Assembly (NCBI GenBank): GCA_964007475.1
Contig: CAXFZM010000364.1
Span: forward strand, 20,279-84,278
Reading direction: 5' to 3'
Length of the DNA: 64,000 bases
DNA from: Hybos culiciformis
Taxonomy: Eukaryota; Arthropoda; Insecta; Diptera; Hybotidae
Positions 22,157 to 33,594 of the stretch are shown piece after piece; position 1 is the stretch's first letter, and every line of letters starts with the position of its first letter. The notes under the pieces are model-generated. The model worked only from the letters and a program-made list of their open reading frames with translations. It made no database searches and was not told the DNA's origin. The position numbers and the translations under genes are program-made.

Positions 22157-22818
22157 GATTTTGAATATGCCTCGCGGGTGATATCGAAAATCCTCCGATG
22201 GGGGAATGTTGGGTGGGCTGTAGTCCAACTTAGACCAAAGTGGCATCAATGGTTCTCTACTGGATGTGATAGCTGCCATACAAAATTTTTTAATTTTTTT
22301 TTTTAAAGAGGATTTTGAATATGCCTCGCGGGTGATATCGAAAATCCTCCGATGGGGGAATGTTGGGTGGGCTTTACTCCAACTTAGCCCAAAGTGGCAT
22401 CAATGCTTCTCTACTGGATGTGATAGCTGCCATACAAAATTTTTTAATTTTTTTTTTAAAAGAGGATTTTGAATATGCCTTGCCGGTGATATCGAAAATC
22501 CTCCGATGGGGGAATGTTGGGTGGGCTTTATTCCAACTTAGCCCAAAGTGGCATCAATGGATCTCTACTGGATGTGATAGCTGCCATACAAAATTTTTTA
22601 ATTTTTTTTTTAAAAGAGGATTTTGAATATGCCTCGCGGGTGATATCGAAAATTCTCCGATGGGGGAATGTTGGGTGGGCTTTACTCCAACTTAGCCCAA
22701 AGTGGCATCAATGGTTCTCTACTGGATATGATAGCTGCCATACAAAATTTTTTAATTTTTTTTTTAAAAGAGGATTTTGAATATGCCTCGCGGGTGATAT
22801 CGAAAATCCTCCGATGGG
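22157..22818. repeat. Block of 154-bp units inserted in the minisatellite
   Basis: About 4.3 units in the same order as 19020-19690 (including the gcttctctac, atctctac and ggttctctac variants). The ~46-bp minisatellite stretch just before the insertion (aagtgaggacggaagtgagg onward) is present again just after it at 22819-22864. Both junctions share 4-5 bp with the neighbouring sequence (gagg; gggga). Confidence 0.9.
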
Positions 22819-23432
22819 GAAGTGAGGACGGAAGTGAGGGTGAAAGTGAATGCGAAAGTGAGGGCGGAAGTGAGGGAGATGTGAGGGCGGAAGTGAGGGA
22901 GATGTGAGGACGGAAGTGAGGGCGGAAGTGAGGGAAGAAGTGAGGGCGGAAGCGCGGGCGAAAGTGGGGGCAGAAGTGAGGGCGAAGTGAGCGTGAAAGT
23001 GACGGTGGAAGTAAGAGCAGAACTGTGGGCGCAAGTGAGGGCGGAAGTCAGGGCGGAAGTGCGGGCGGAAGTGCGGGCGGAAGTGAGGGCGGAAGTGAGT
23101 GCGAAGTGAGGGCGGAAGTGAGGGTGAAAGAGAATGCGAAAGTGAGGGCGGAAGTAAGGTCGGAAGTAAGTAAGTGAGGGTGGAAGTGATGGCGAAGTGA
23201 TGGCGAAGTGATGGCGAAGTGATGGCGAAGTGAGGGCGGAAGTGAGGGTGGAAGTGAGGCTGGAAGTAAGAGCAGAACTGAGGGCGGAATTGAGGGCGGA
23301 AGTGAGTGCGAAGTGAGGACCGAAGTGAGGTCGAAAGTGAGGGCGAAACTGAGGGCGAAAGTGAGGGCGAAAGTGAGGGCGAAAGTGAGGGCGAAAGTAA
23401 GGGCGAAAGTGAGAGCGAAATTGAGGGCGAAA
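22819..23432 (+). repeat. 12-bp minisatellite, copy 2, right part
   Basis: Resumes colinearity with 17968-18583 of copy 1. It has one extra gatggcgaagt unit near 23215 and small copy-number differences near the end. Confidence 0.95.
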
Positions 23433-23786
23433 TGAAATCTTAATTTGAATTGATTGAAAATGAAAATTACTTATATATACGCAAAAGAAATACGTTCCTG
23501 TCGGGTGTCCGATGACAGCTCTTTTATTTTTATTTTTTTATACTTATGTAAGTATAGCTGGAATTCCTTCATTCAGACCTCGACCATTATATTCTTGATT
23601 TGTTTTTTTGTCTTCGTCGACGGATTGCAGATTCCGGCTTCTAGCTAGCTATAGTAGGGGCGCTGCCTTTACAAAATCCTTAATTTGAAATTCCTAAACG
23701 GATAATCTTTAAGAACCAAAATCATTATTTTTCGAAAATTGTAAAAACGAAAAAAAAAATATTCGAAGTATTCTGACACAGTTTTT
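23433..23786. other. Tail of unit 2 and spacer
   Basis: Repeats 18591-18875, then unique AT-rich sequence to the start of the BEL 3'-part duplication. No gene. Confidence 0.6.
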
Positions 23787-23850
23787 AGTTATAAATTTCA
23801 ACATAAAATAAAAAAACTCAACTATATTTCATTATATTATATACCTATTG

Positions 23851-24023
23851 TTCAGAAACATCATTAAGATAGGGAAGAAAAACAAAAACATTGAACAATA
23901 ATAATTATGATGATAAAGCATTACACTTTATCAACCCAATTATTTATGTGTAATTTAATATGCCTGTAAATATTTATATGTTATGTTAAGAATGAATTGT
24001 ATATGTTAAGAATGAATATATAC
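23851..24023 (-). repeat. BEL LTR fragment (unit A)
   Basis: tgttcagaaacatcatt through aagaatgaat matches the 5' LTR at 44307-44460. It lacks the tgttgcgaaca terminus of that LTR and is cut on the right by a hAT remnant. Confidence 0.8.
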
Positions 24024-24365
24024 TAGGGTTTCCAAAACGGATATATCTGTATCCGATATCCGGTATCCGCGGTTATTTATACTCTTAACCGTATCCGATT
24101 TCCGTTAAAAATCTCACGGTTAGCAAGAATATCAAATAATAGTAGTTTAAAGCAAGAATTTAACATTTTCAAAAAAACTCTTAAAAGAACAGAAAATCTG
24201 GAATTGCTTTATATGGCACTGAAAACAGCGAAGCCGACTTCAACAGACTCAGAGAGAACTTTTTTGGTTTCAGGAAATTTTTGTACCAGAATTAGATCTC
24301 GTCTTTCTTGTGCATCACTTAATGCATTAGTGTTCCTGAAATACTATTATTTAAATGTATTTCAC
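24024..24365 (+). pseudogene. Internally deleted hAT remnant (terminus plus hATC domain), unit A
   Basis: Begins with a hAT end (tagggtttccaaaacggata) closely related to that of the complete element at 33214. It then jumps to the C-terminal dimerisation domain: LYMALKTAKPTSTDSERTF, then RSRLSCASLNALVFLKYYYL. The corresponding segment of the intact transposase is PTSTATERVFS...RTRLNFETFNAIVFLKYA. The remnant interrupts the BEL LTR; no right terminus was found. Confidence 0.8.
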
Positions 24366-24370
24366 TATTT

Positions 24371-25639
24371 TCAGTATGAGGGGCTCAGAAAATCCACGAA
24401 TTTGGGGTGGCCAGTTGTACGAACATTATCGAATTTATTGCCATGACTCGAGGCTTGCAACTGACTGGAAGCTCCTTTGTGGGGTGGAATAGTTCTAATT
24501 CGCAGGAGTGTTTGGAATAAGCAATCTCCAACGCATTTTGATTGGAGTAAATATAGACCTTTGGGTTCAACTGGATGCATTGATGCAATTGTGATCTGTG
24601 AACTCGTATGAAATAATGCTGATCTTTTCCGATTAAAAGTAATTCTGTATCCGGGATGAGGGAGAAAAGAGTTTGATTTATTTGTTATGGTAAAGTGGTA
24701 ACCTGATAAATCGAAGAGGGTTTATGGGTGATAACTTGTATGTTTAACAAATAAATAAGTGTGTCGAAGGCCGTGTATATTTTGATGTCTATTATACGTA
24801 GAAGCAGATTGACGTTTTCAATGATTATTGCAACGGGCCAATTTTGATTCGGGTCGAATTCTTTCTGAATCTCGATTAATTCGTGTTCTAAAACTTCAGG
24901 GAATATCACATATAAATGCCCGTGACGAGCCGCTTCTAAAATGTCAAACAAGTGCGTTTGAGTGAATTTGTATTACCCTGTTAACAAGAGAAATATTTCG
25001 AAATTTTGTTTTGAGTTGATCGAGCGCCTGTTCATTTCTTAGGCTATTTCGCAGATCGTGGGACATCTGATCGATCTCATTGAGACCAGTTTGAATTTCG
25101 GAAAGATATTGAAGTGAATTGTTGAATTCCGATACAATCTTTTCGAGAATGGAGGTCTGTGAGGCGACGAGATGTTTCGTGGATCGTTGCTGGTCTTGTA
25201 ACTCAGCTAATGTCTCTTGGTATCTCTGGGCGTTGTGTTCGTTTAATGTTCTGAATAATTGCTTAGAAATGGTCCCTACCGCATTAAAAAGTCCGCGTTT
25301 CGATCGAGATAAATAGGAAAAACCCATGAATTCTTTTAACATTTGATCGTGCCGTTCGATATTTTGCATGGTTTGATTGGCCTGTGTTAAAAACCTATTA
25401 CATGCGTCCCTCATATTGATTGTATCTTGAATTTTGAGACATAGCGCACCCATAACGTCGAATAAATTATTAATGTTGGTCCGGTGGGTTCGAATCTCAC
25501 TTGAATTCGTTCGGACAAACAATTTCCAATGTGTGCTTGACAAAAGCATCTCCTCGATCTGTTCGTAGTAGAAACCCCATTGCCCTTCTAGGTTCGTTAC
25601 AGTCATTGATGATGCTGATGCGATGGTCATGCACCCCAT
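24371..25639 (-). pseudogene. env: F-like envelope gene of the BEL element (unit A), frameshifted
   Basis: A 231-codon frame (25639-24944) is followed by two overlapping frames (24951-24685, 24588-24371), so at least two frameshifts separate what was one gene. At residues 111-117 it carries a basic cleavage site (RSKR) followed by a glycine- and phenylalanine-containing stretch. Long heptad-rich helices follow. This is the layout of the baculovirus F-type fusion proteins captured by several insect LTR retroelements. A pyrimidine-rich acceptor (tttctttgttttag) lies 6 bp upstream of the ATG and would suit a spliced env message. No membrane anchor survives. It is non-functional. Confidence 0.7.
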
Positions 25640-26009
25640 GTGACGCTAAAACAAAGAAAAATAAACTTGTCGTTCTTTAATTGCGTATACGAATTTTTTG
25701 GGGGAAAGCTAATGGTTTGCGACGTTATCGAAAACCAGTCGAACCAGTCGGCCGTCGTGATTGCCGAAAGAACTAGAAGCAAGAAGGATTTTTTTTTTTT
25801 TTTTAATTTGCAAATTGCAATGTTTCCAATGTTTTGAGGAAATTGAAGACAGATATCAAGTTATATTAGTACAGTTGTAATATAAACTTGAAGGGATTAT
25901 CCACATGATTCAAAATATGAAACTACCCAAATTTTATTTATTTAAAACGAACTCAATGATTTATATTTATTTCTAAATTCTACAAAACAAGTATTGGAGA
26001 AGAAGAAGG

Positions 26010-26629
26010 TTATTGCGATGAAGGTGTCGTGGCTTCTTTTTCCGATGGTAGGAGACACAATTTTGTAATAGGTCTTTTGATCTCTCCATCCGCGGTCTTT
26101 AAGGTTACTACTCGCAGCAGTCCATCGTTGCCGGATGAACCGCCGTGATTCTACCCAGCTTCCAGAATTGGGGTGCTGTTACTTCATTTTTCACGACCAC
26201 TAGGTCCCCTATTTCGACGTTTTAGATAGATACTCCCCCTTCCATCTGGTCCAGAATTCATTTTTAAGCTGTTGTAATAATCCCTGTCTTTTTAAATCGT
26301 TTAGATTGTTAACCTCGTGAGATGGCAAGGGTAGTGCAAATAGAGCCCCCCCACTCAAAAAATGACCTGGCGTTAATGGATTTAGTTCATTGGGATCGTC
26401 GGTTAAAGCTGTCAATGGCCGAGAGTTGAAACAAGCCTCTATTTTGCAAAGTCGCGTGCTGAGCTCTTCATATATGAACGTGGCTCTTTGAACGACCTTT
26501 CGTAAGTGAGTTTTGACGCTTTTCACTCCGGCTTCCCAGATTCCTCCAAAGTGTGGAGCTCTGGGTGGAATAAAGTGCGAGTCAAGACTGCGTGTTGCGA
26601 GAGACGCGGCTGCTTCCGTAGTAGCTTTT
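26010..26629 (-). pseudogene. pol: BEL pol 3' end, truncated (unit A)
   Basis: Copy of 28853-29472: the end of the integrase core and the C-terminal DUF5641-type domain. It is cut at the duplication junction near 26629 with no catalytic upstream part. The frame breaks are identical to those in unit B. Confidence 0.9.
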
Positions 26630-26693
26630 AGTTATAAATTTCAACATAAAATAAAAAAACTCAACTATATTTCATTATATTATATACCTATTG

Positions 26694-26866
26694 TTCAGAA
26701 ACATCATTAAGATAGGGAAGAAAAACAAAAACATTGAACAATAATAATTATGATGATAAAGCATTACACTTTATCAACCCAATTATTTATGTGTAATTTA
26801 ATATGCCTGTAAATATTTATATGTTATGTTAAGAATGAATTGTATATGTTAAGAATGAATATATAC
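26694..26866 (-). repeat. BEL LTR fragment (unit B)
   Basis: Same as 23851-24023. Confidence 0.8.
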
Positions 26867-27208
26867 TAGGGTTTCCAAAACGGATATATCTGTATCCGAT
26901 ATCCGGTATCCGCGGTTATTTATACTCTTAACCGTATCCGATTTCCGTTAAAAATCTCACGGTTAGCAAGAATATCAAATAATAGTAGTTTAAAGCAAGA
27001 ATTTAACATTTTCAAAAAAACTCTTAAAAGAACAGAAAATCTGGAATTGCTTTATATGGCACTGAAAACAGCGAAGCCGACTTCAACAGACTCAGAGAGA
27101 ACTTTTTTGGTTTCAGGAAATTTTTGTACCAGAATTAGATCTCGTCTTTCTTGTGCATCACTTAATGCATTAGTGTTCCTGAAATACTATTATTTAAATG
27201 TATTTCAC
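26867..27208 (+). pseudogene. hAT remnant (unit B)
   Basis: Copy of 24024-24365. The hAT insertion therefore predates the tandem duplication. Confidence 0.8.
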
Positions 27209-27213
27209 TATTT

Positions 27214-28482
27214 TCAGTATGAGGGGCTCAGAAAATCCACGAATTTGGGGTGGCCAGTTGTACGAACATTATCGAATTTATTGCCATGACTCGAGGCTTG
27301 CAACTGACTGGAAGCTCCTTTGTGGGGTGGAATAGTTCTAATTCGCAGGAGTGTTTGGAATAAGCAATCTCCAACGCATTTTGATTGGAGTAAATATAGA
27401 CCTTTGGGTTCAACTGGATGCATTGATGCAATTGTGATCTGTGAACTCGTATGAAATAATGCTGATCTTTTCCGATTAAAAGTAATTCTGTATCCGGGAT
27501 GAGGGAGAAAAGAGTTTGATTTATTTGTTATGGTAAAGTGGTAACCTGATAAATCGAAGAGGGTTTATGGGTGATAACTTGTATGTTTAACAAATAAATA
27601 AGTGTGTCGAAGGCCGTGTATATTTTGATGTCTATTATACGTAGAAGCAGATTGACGTTTTCAATGATTATTGCAACGGGCCAATTTTGATTCGGGTCGA
27701 ATTCTTTCTGAATCTCGATTAATTCGTGTTCTAAAACTTCAGGGAATATCACATATAAATGCCCGTGACGAGCCGCTTCTAAAATGTCAAACAAGTGCGT
27801 TTGAGTGAATTTGTATTACCCTGTTAACAAGAGAAATATTTCGAAATTTTGTTTTGAGTTGATCGAGCGCCTGTTCATTTCTTAGGCTATTTCGCAGATC
27901 GTGGGACATCTGATCGATCTCATTGAGACCAGTTTGAATTTCGGAAAGATATTGAAGTGGATTGTTGAATTCCGATACAATCTTTTCGAGAATGGAGGTC
28001 TGTGAGGCGACGAGATGTTTCGTGGATCGTTGCTGGTCTTGTAACTCAGCTAATGTCTCTTGGTATCTCTGGGCGTTGTGTTCGTTTAATGTTCTGAATA
28101 ATTGCTTAGAAATGGTCCCTACCGCATTAAAAAGTCCGCGTTTCGATCGAGATAAATAGGAAAAACCCATGAATTCTTTTAACATTTGATCGTGCCGTTC
28201 GATATTTTGCATGGTTTGATTGGCCTGTGTTAAAAACCTATTACATGCGTCCCTCATATTGATTGTATCTTGAATTTTGAGACATAGCGCACCCATAACG
28301 TCGAATAAATTATTAATGTTGGTCCGGTGGGTTCGAATCTCACTTGAATTCGTTCGGACAAACAATTTCCAATGTGTGCTTGACAAAAGCATCTCCTCGA
28401 TCTGTTCGTAGTAGAAACCCCATTGCCCTTCTAGGTTCGTTACAGTCATTGATGATGCTGATGCGATGGTCATGCACCCCAT
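27214..28482 (-). pseudogene. env: F-like envelope gene of the BEL element (unit B), frameshifted
   Basis: As 24371-25639, with one codon change seen (Ser to Pro near residue 175). The same frame breaks occur in both units, so the gene was dead before it was duplicated. Confidence 0.7.
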
Positions 28483-28852
28483 GTGACGCTAAAACAAAGA
28501 AAAATAAACTTGTCGTTCTTTAATTGCGTATACGAATTTTTTGGGGGAAAGCTAATGGTTTGCGACGTTATCGAAAACCAGTCGAACCAGTCGGCCGTCG
28601 TGATTGCCGAAAGAACTAGAAGCAAGAAGGATTTTTTTTTTTTTTTTAATTTGCAAATTGCAATGTTTCCAATGTTTTGAGGAAATTGAAGACAGATATC
28701 AAGTTATATTAGTACAGTTGTAATATAAACTTGAAGGGATTATCCACATGATTCAAAATATGAAACTACCCAAATTTTATTTATTTAAAACGAACTCAAT
28801 GATTTATATTTATTTCTAAATTCTACAAAACAAGTATTGGAGAAGAAGAAGG

Positions 28853-30872
28853 TTATTGCGATGAAGGTGTCGTGGCTTCTTTTTCCGATGGTAGGAGACA
28901 CAATTTTGTAATAGGTCTTTTGATCTCTCCATCCGCGGTCTTTAAGGTTACTACTCGCAGCAGTCCATCGTTGCCGGATGAACCGCCGTGATTCTACCCA
29001 GCTTCCAGAATTGGGGTGCTGTTACTTCATTTTTCACGACCACTAGGTCCCCTATTTCGACGTTTTAGATAGATACTCCCCCTTCCATCTGGTCCAGAAT
29101 TCATTTTTAAGCTGTTGTAATAATCCCTGTCTTTTTAAATCGTTTAGATTGTTAACCTCGTGAGATGGCAAGGGTAGTGCAAATAGAGCCCCCCCACTCA
29201 AAAAATGACCTGGCGTTAATGGATTTAGTTCATTGGGATCGTCGGTTAAAGCTGTCAATGGCCGAGAGTTGAAACAAGCCTCTATTTTGCAAAGTCGCGT
29301 GCTGAGCTCTTCATATATGAACGTGGCTCTTTGAACGACCTTTCGTAAGTGAGTTTTGACGCTTTTCACTCCGGCTTCCCAGATTCCTCCAAAGTGTGGA
29401 GCTCTGGGTGGAATAAAGTGCGAGTCAAGACTGCGTGTTGCGAGAGACGCGGCTGCTTCCGTAGTAGCTTGTTTGATATCCAAACGGTATTGTTTTTTAA
29501 GCTCGGAGCTTGCCCCTACAAAATTGGTACCGTTGTCAGAATAGACATTGGGACAGAGCCCACGCCTTGCAATAAATCTCTCGAACGCGTCTAAAAATGT
29601 TTTAGTGGACAGATCCGAAACGGCTTCTAGATGGATTGCTTTAGTCGAAAAACATATGAAAAGAGCTATATAGCCTTTAGTAAGCCTGTATAATTTACAG
29701 GTTAAAGGACCGGCATAGTCTATGCCGACGTTGGTAAATGGAATGGTTACCGATCCTCGTTCAATGAGCAGTGTTCCCATCATCTGATTCAGACATTGTT
29801 TCTTGTGTATAAGACACATTTTACATTGGTGGATCATTTGTTTGATCAACATTTTTAATTTTGGAATCCAGTACCGTTTTCGAATTATTGTCATCATAAG
29901 TTGACTTCCCCCATGTAACGTGTTAATGTGAGTTTCTTGAATAAGGAGTCTTGTTAAATGCACCTTTGAAGATAGCCCGGAAAGTCTTTCATTCATCCGA
30001 ATTACATTATTAGCGTCCACAAAGGGATTTAGAGTTAGAACCGAGCTTCGCGACGAAATTTCTTTTTTCGATAGGAGGGCGTTATATTCATCTAAATAGT
30101 GAGCGTGTTGACTGGCCTTTATGAACTTTTCTAGGATAAATTGAAATGTTATCCAGGATTGGGGAGAATGGATGTCCTGACTATATTTTAAAGGAAATTT
30201 AAGGACAAGAAATCTTTGGCAATATGCCAATATTCGCAGAGCCTTAGCCAGGGACGAGACTCTAAGAAGAATTTCAGTTAATGGATGCCTGTTGAGAACC
30301 GCCGTTAGGGTCTTCTTGGGTTTCCTTTCGAGATCGGTATCTTCGATTTCTTGTTCTGAATTGATCGACAAGGAATAGGACGGTAATTTGAGCCAGGCTG
30401 GCCCATACCACCACTGTTGGGAAGCCAACAGGTCAGTAGGCATGATACCCCTAGAGGCTATGTCTGCGGGATTGTCAGATGATATAATATGGGGCCATTG
30501 AACCTTTTCTGGACCGTTTGCAATCTTCACTACCCGATTGGTTTTCCATCGAGTTGGAGATCCTCTTAGCCAGGCTAGTACGATTGTAGAATCACACCAT
30601 GAGTAAAGTTTGGCTGCAGATATGCCTAAAATTGATTTAATAGAATTTAATAAATTAGATATCAATACTGCTCCACACAGTTCAAGACGTGGAATAGTTA
30701 ATTGCTTACTATCGTTGGGCGTTACTTTAGTTTTGGGCATTATCAAATTCACGTGGGTAAGCCCTTGAGCATGGGTTACTTTACGGTATAACACAGCCCC
30801 GTAGGCCTGTTCCGAAGCGTCGCAAAACCCGTAGACTTCAGTTTCGTTTGCAGGGTGATATTGTAAATACCT
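28853..30872 (-). pseudogene. pol: BEL pol: RNase H, integrase and DUF5641-type tail
   Basis: The frame is open for 580 codons (30794-29055) and is also open upstream to the gypsy junction at 30872, where the RNase H start is recognisable (VYGFCDASEQAYGAVLY). Later RNase H motifs are LTIPRLELCGAVL, YSWCDSTIVLAWL and NPADIASRG. The integrase zinc region has the C..C pair in CKMCLIHKKQ. Core motifs are GIDYAGPL, VYSDNGTNF and the HFGGIWEAGVKSVK segment with the glutamate. The tail has HFLSGGAL and an EYLSK-type end. A deletion/frameshift at about 29052 and another near 28960 break the final 60 codons (GDLVVV, then RVVTLKTADG, stop at 28853). Confidence 0.9.
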
Positions 30873-31490
30873 TGTAAAGGAAAAAATGTTTTCTCATTTA
30901 AAGGAATGTTTTTATTTACTTTCTTCTTTATTGTTGATTATTTATTATCATGGATCATGGGTTGGACATCTATGTTGTCCAAGACATCTGAGGCCTATGA
31001 ATACCCTAATCTATAATGACCACAAGCATGTCATTATAGAGATCCTATTGTCTAGGCTGTAATCAGCCGGTTTGTCCTATTAGAGCGGGACGCGCTTTCG
31101 TTTTGGCTGTATTCAGCCGGTTATCCGTATTATATTGCTCGGAAAGCTATCTTACCTGTATTGTATAGCTCAGGGAAGCCGTTTATAAAAAGATGAGATT
31201 TGGTATGAATCTGATTTTATTTTCTAATTTCAATCTTATTTATACAAAATCTTATGTACTAAATTTCTTATATTCTATATATAAATATTATATACAATTT
31301 AGTTTATATAATTAATTTTCTTATGTAATATGAAATAGTTTACTATATCCTAATATGATTGGTTGCCCAATCAAATTAATTATAATTTACAGTAATTCTT
31401 ATTTAAAATATAAATTTTTGGGGTTCAAAAAATAATTAAAATTTTTATAAATTTAGTTTGATTTTAACGTTAGTGATAACAATATCACTA
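30873..31490 (-). repeat. Gypsy 3' LTR
   Basis: Starts tgtaaaggaaaaaatg at 30873 (U5 end). The inferred U3 start agtgatattg lies near 31488, directly beside the polypurine tract. An AGTGA start is also known from some insect gypsy lineages. Only its first 337 bp are matched by the other LTR. Confidence 0.75.
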
Positions 31491-31493
31491 AAT

Positions 31494-31509
31494 CCTTTCC
31501 CTTTGGGAG
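31494..31509 (-). other. Gypsy polypurine tract
   Basis: Minus strand reads tcccaaagggaaagg, a purine-rich tract directly before the inferred LTR start, where plus-strand priming would occur. Confidence 0.65.
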
Positions 31510-31572
31510 AAAAAAAAATTTTATAAATTTTTTGTAAAAAGGAAGAAAATTTTTTTTTTTTTATTTTAAATT

Positions 31573-33205
31573 CTATATCTTTTTTAAGTTATTATTATGA
31601 ATTTTCTTTAATTTATTATTTATTTCTATTATTGAATTTACTCCGTCTCTTTCGACGATTCTATAAGGTCCTTGAAAAGGATAATCTAATTTCTTTCTAT
31701 TAAAATTTTTTATCATTATCATATCATTTACTTTCAAATTTGCAGGATTAATATTAAGATTGTATTTTTCATTTCTAGCTATTTTATATTTAATTAGTTC
31801 TTCTCTAGCTGTTTTTAGTGCACAGGATAATTTTAAATTTAATTCGTTTAAATAGTTATCATAGTTTATGAAATTTAGTGGTTCATTATTTTTAAGTGTA
31901 ATATTTGTCGGTAATTCAGGTGTGTTTCCAAAAATTAATTCAAATGGCGCATAATGAGTGTCTGAATGAGGTGTAGTATTATAGGAAAATAAGAAAAATG
32001 GGATTAATTCAACCCAATTGTTGCTATGATTGCATGTTAAAAAATATTCGTTTAGTACTCTGTGATTTCTTTCTACTGAACCTAATGTTTGATGGTGATA
32101 AGGTGTTGATTTTTGGTGATTAATATTAAAAGTTTTACAAATGTTCATAAATAATTCGTTTACAAATTCTGTACCTAAATCAGTTTTGATATTTTTTATA
32201 TTTCCATATCTTAATATGATATTTTCTGTTAAAATTTTTGCTATCGTAATAGCATCTTTAGTTTCTATAGGAAATGCTTCTATGTATTTAGTTAATTCGC
32301 ATTGAACTGTGAGTATATATCTATAATTATTACAAATTTTTAAAGGGCCTACTGTATCGACTTGTATGGTTTCGAAAGGTCTATTTGGAGTGTCAGTAAT
32401 TTGTAATGGTTCTTTAATGTTTCTAACTTGTTTTGATTTAATACATTCGTTGCAATTTTTCACGTAACTTTTAATCATTTTATGCATGTTTTTCCATATG
32501 TATTTTTGTCTAAGTTTTATTATCATTTTCCTAACACCGATGTGTCCACTTATATTGTTACTATGATTGTCTTTTATTAATTGTTTTATTAAATTTTGAT
32601 CTGTTATTTCGATAGGAGCTTTGAATAAAATTATTTTTAATTTATTTTTCGAATTATCTTTTTCCTGTAGTTGATTAAATATGTTTTTAAATTCTTGAAT
32701 GTTAATGTGGTTAAATAAGGTATCATTATTATTTATCGCGACTGTGAAAATTTTATTTTGAGCTAATAAGAGTTTCATTTTATTTAAAATTGATTTTATA
32801 TTAATTCTCTTTTTATTAAAATATATTTTATAATTATTATTGAATGTTATTTCTGTTGTACCAGTTGAAATTTCTATGAAGTTTACTTTCGGAATTCTTT
32901 TTATATCGTTAATTGAGATACTGTGCCAAATGTGTAGATTTTTATTTATAGGGTTTTTAGCTTGTTCTAGTGACCTAGTTACTTGTCTGGTTATCAGGTT
33001 AATATCTTTTTCTGGCGTTATTGGGATCATAGATTTTAAAATGTTGGAGTTTAAATGTATTCTTGATAAAGCGTCTGCGTTTGTATTCATTTTTCCTTGT
33101 TTGTATACTATATCAAAATCGTAATCACTGAGATCTAGTCTAATACGCGTCATTTTAGATGAAGGGTTTTTGTGCGTAAATAATCCTACTAAAGGTATGT
33201 GATCT
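31573..33205 (-). CDS. pol: Gypsy pol, 3' part (end of RNase H, integrase)
   Basis: Continues the pol frame from 35876 if the hAT and one target duplication are left out; no stop intervenes, giving about 1,176 codons in total. Visible parts are the end of RNase H (HIPLVGLFTHKN, NTNADALSRI) and the integrase zinc region (ISGHIGVRKM ... CNECIKSK). The core acidic residues follow in VDTVGPL, IKTDLGTEF and SVERNHRVLNEY. A chromodomain is not evident. The gene is disrupted only by the hAT insertion. Confidence 0.9.
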
Positions 33206-33594
33206 GTTACGACTAGGGTTTCTAAACCGGATATCCGGATATCGAAATATCCGGATTATTCGACACATTTTGACTATTCGATTATCCGGATATTTTTTTG
33301 CAATTATCCGGATATTATAATACCCTTTACTTTGTAAATAAGCTTAATATTTTAAAGAAAAAAGCACACATTTTTTTAAGGAACATTCAAATTTGTTCAA
33401 ATAGTAACCTTTGATTTTCAAAAATTATTTACAACTTTAATTTTTAATTTCAATGTTCTGAAAATTGTAAACAAGTGAATACAAAATAAAATAGTGAAAA
33501 AGTTAAAGGTAATATTTAATTAATACTATTACTAATTTACTATTATATTAATTTAAAAAAAAAATTTATTTTTTAAAAAAAATGTAGCCAAGCC

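Larger units (their letters stand above)
18878..23726. repeat. Tandem segmental duplication, unit 2 with 705-bp insertion
   Basis: Starts in the middle of a 154-bp unit at the junction attat/atgctcgaggg, so the duplication broke inside the foldback array. Everything in unit 1 is present. The extra 705 bp is a block of 154-bp units within the minisatellite. Confidence 0.95.
23787..26629 (-). repeat. Tandem duplication of the BEL 3' part, unit A (2,843 bp)
   Basis: Near identical to 26630-29472. The junction gtagtagctt/ttagttataaat shares only 2-3 bp with either parent, and observed differences are single bases (for example aagtgaatt versus aagtggatt at 25118/27961). It holds an LTR fragment, a hAT remnant, the env-like pseudogene and the last ~200 codons of pol. 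Confidence 0.95.
26630..29472 (-). repeat. Tandem duplication of the BEL 3' part, unit B (original context)
   Basis: Continuous with the rest of pol on the right, so this unit is in its original position and unit A is the extra copy or its reciprocal. Confidence 0.9.
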
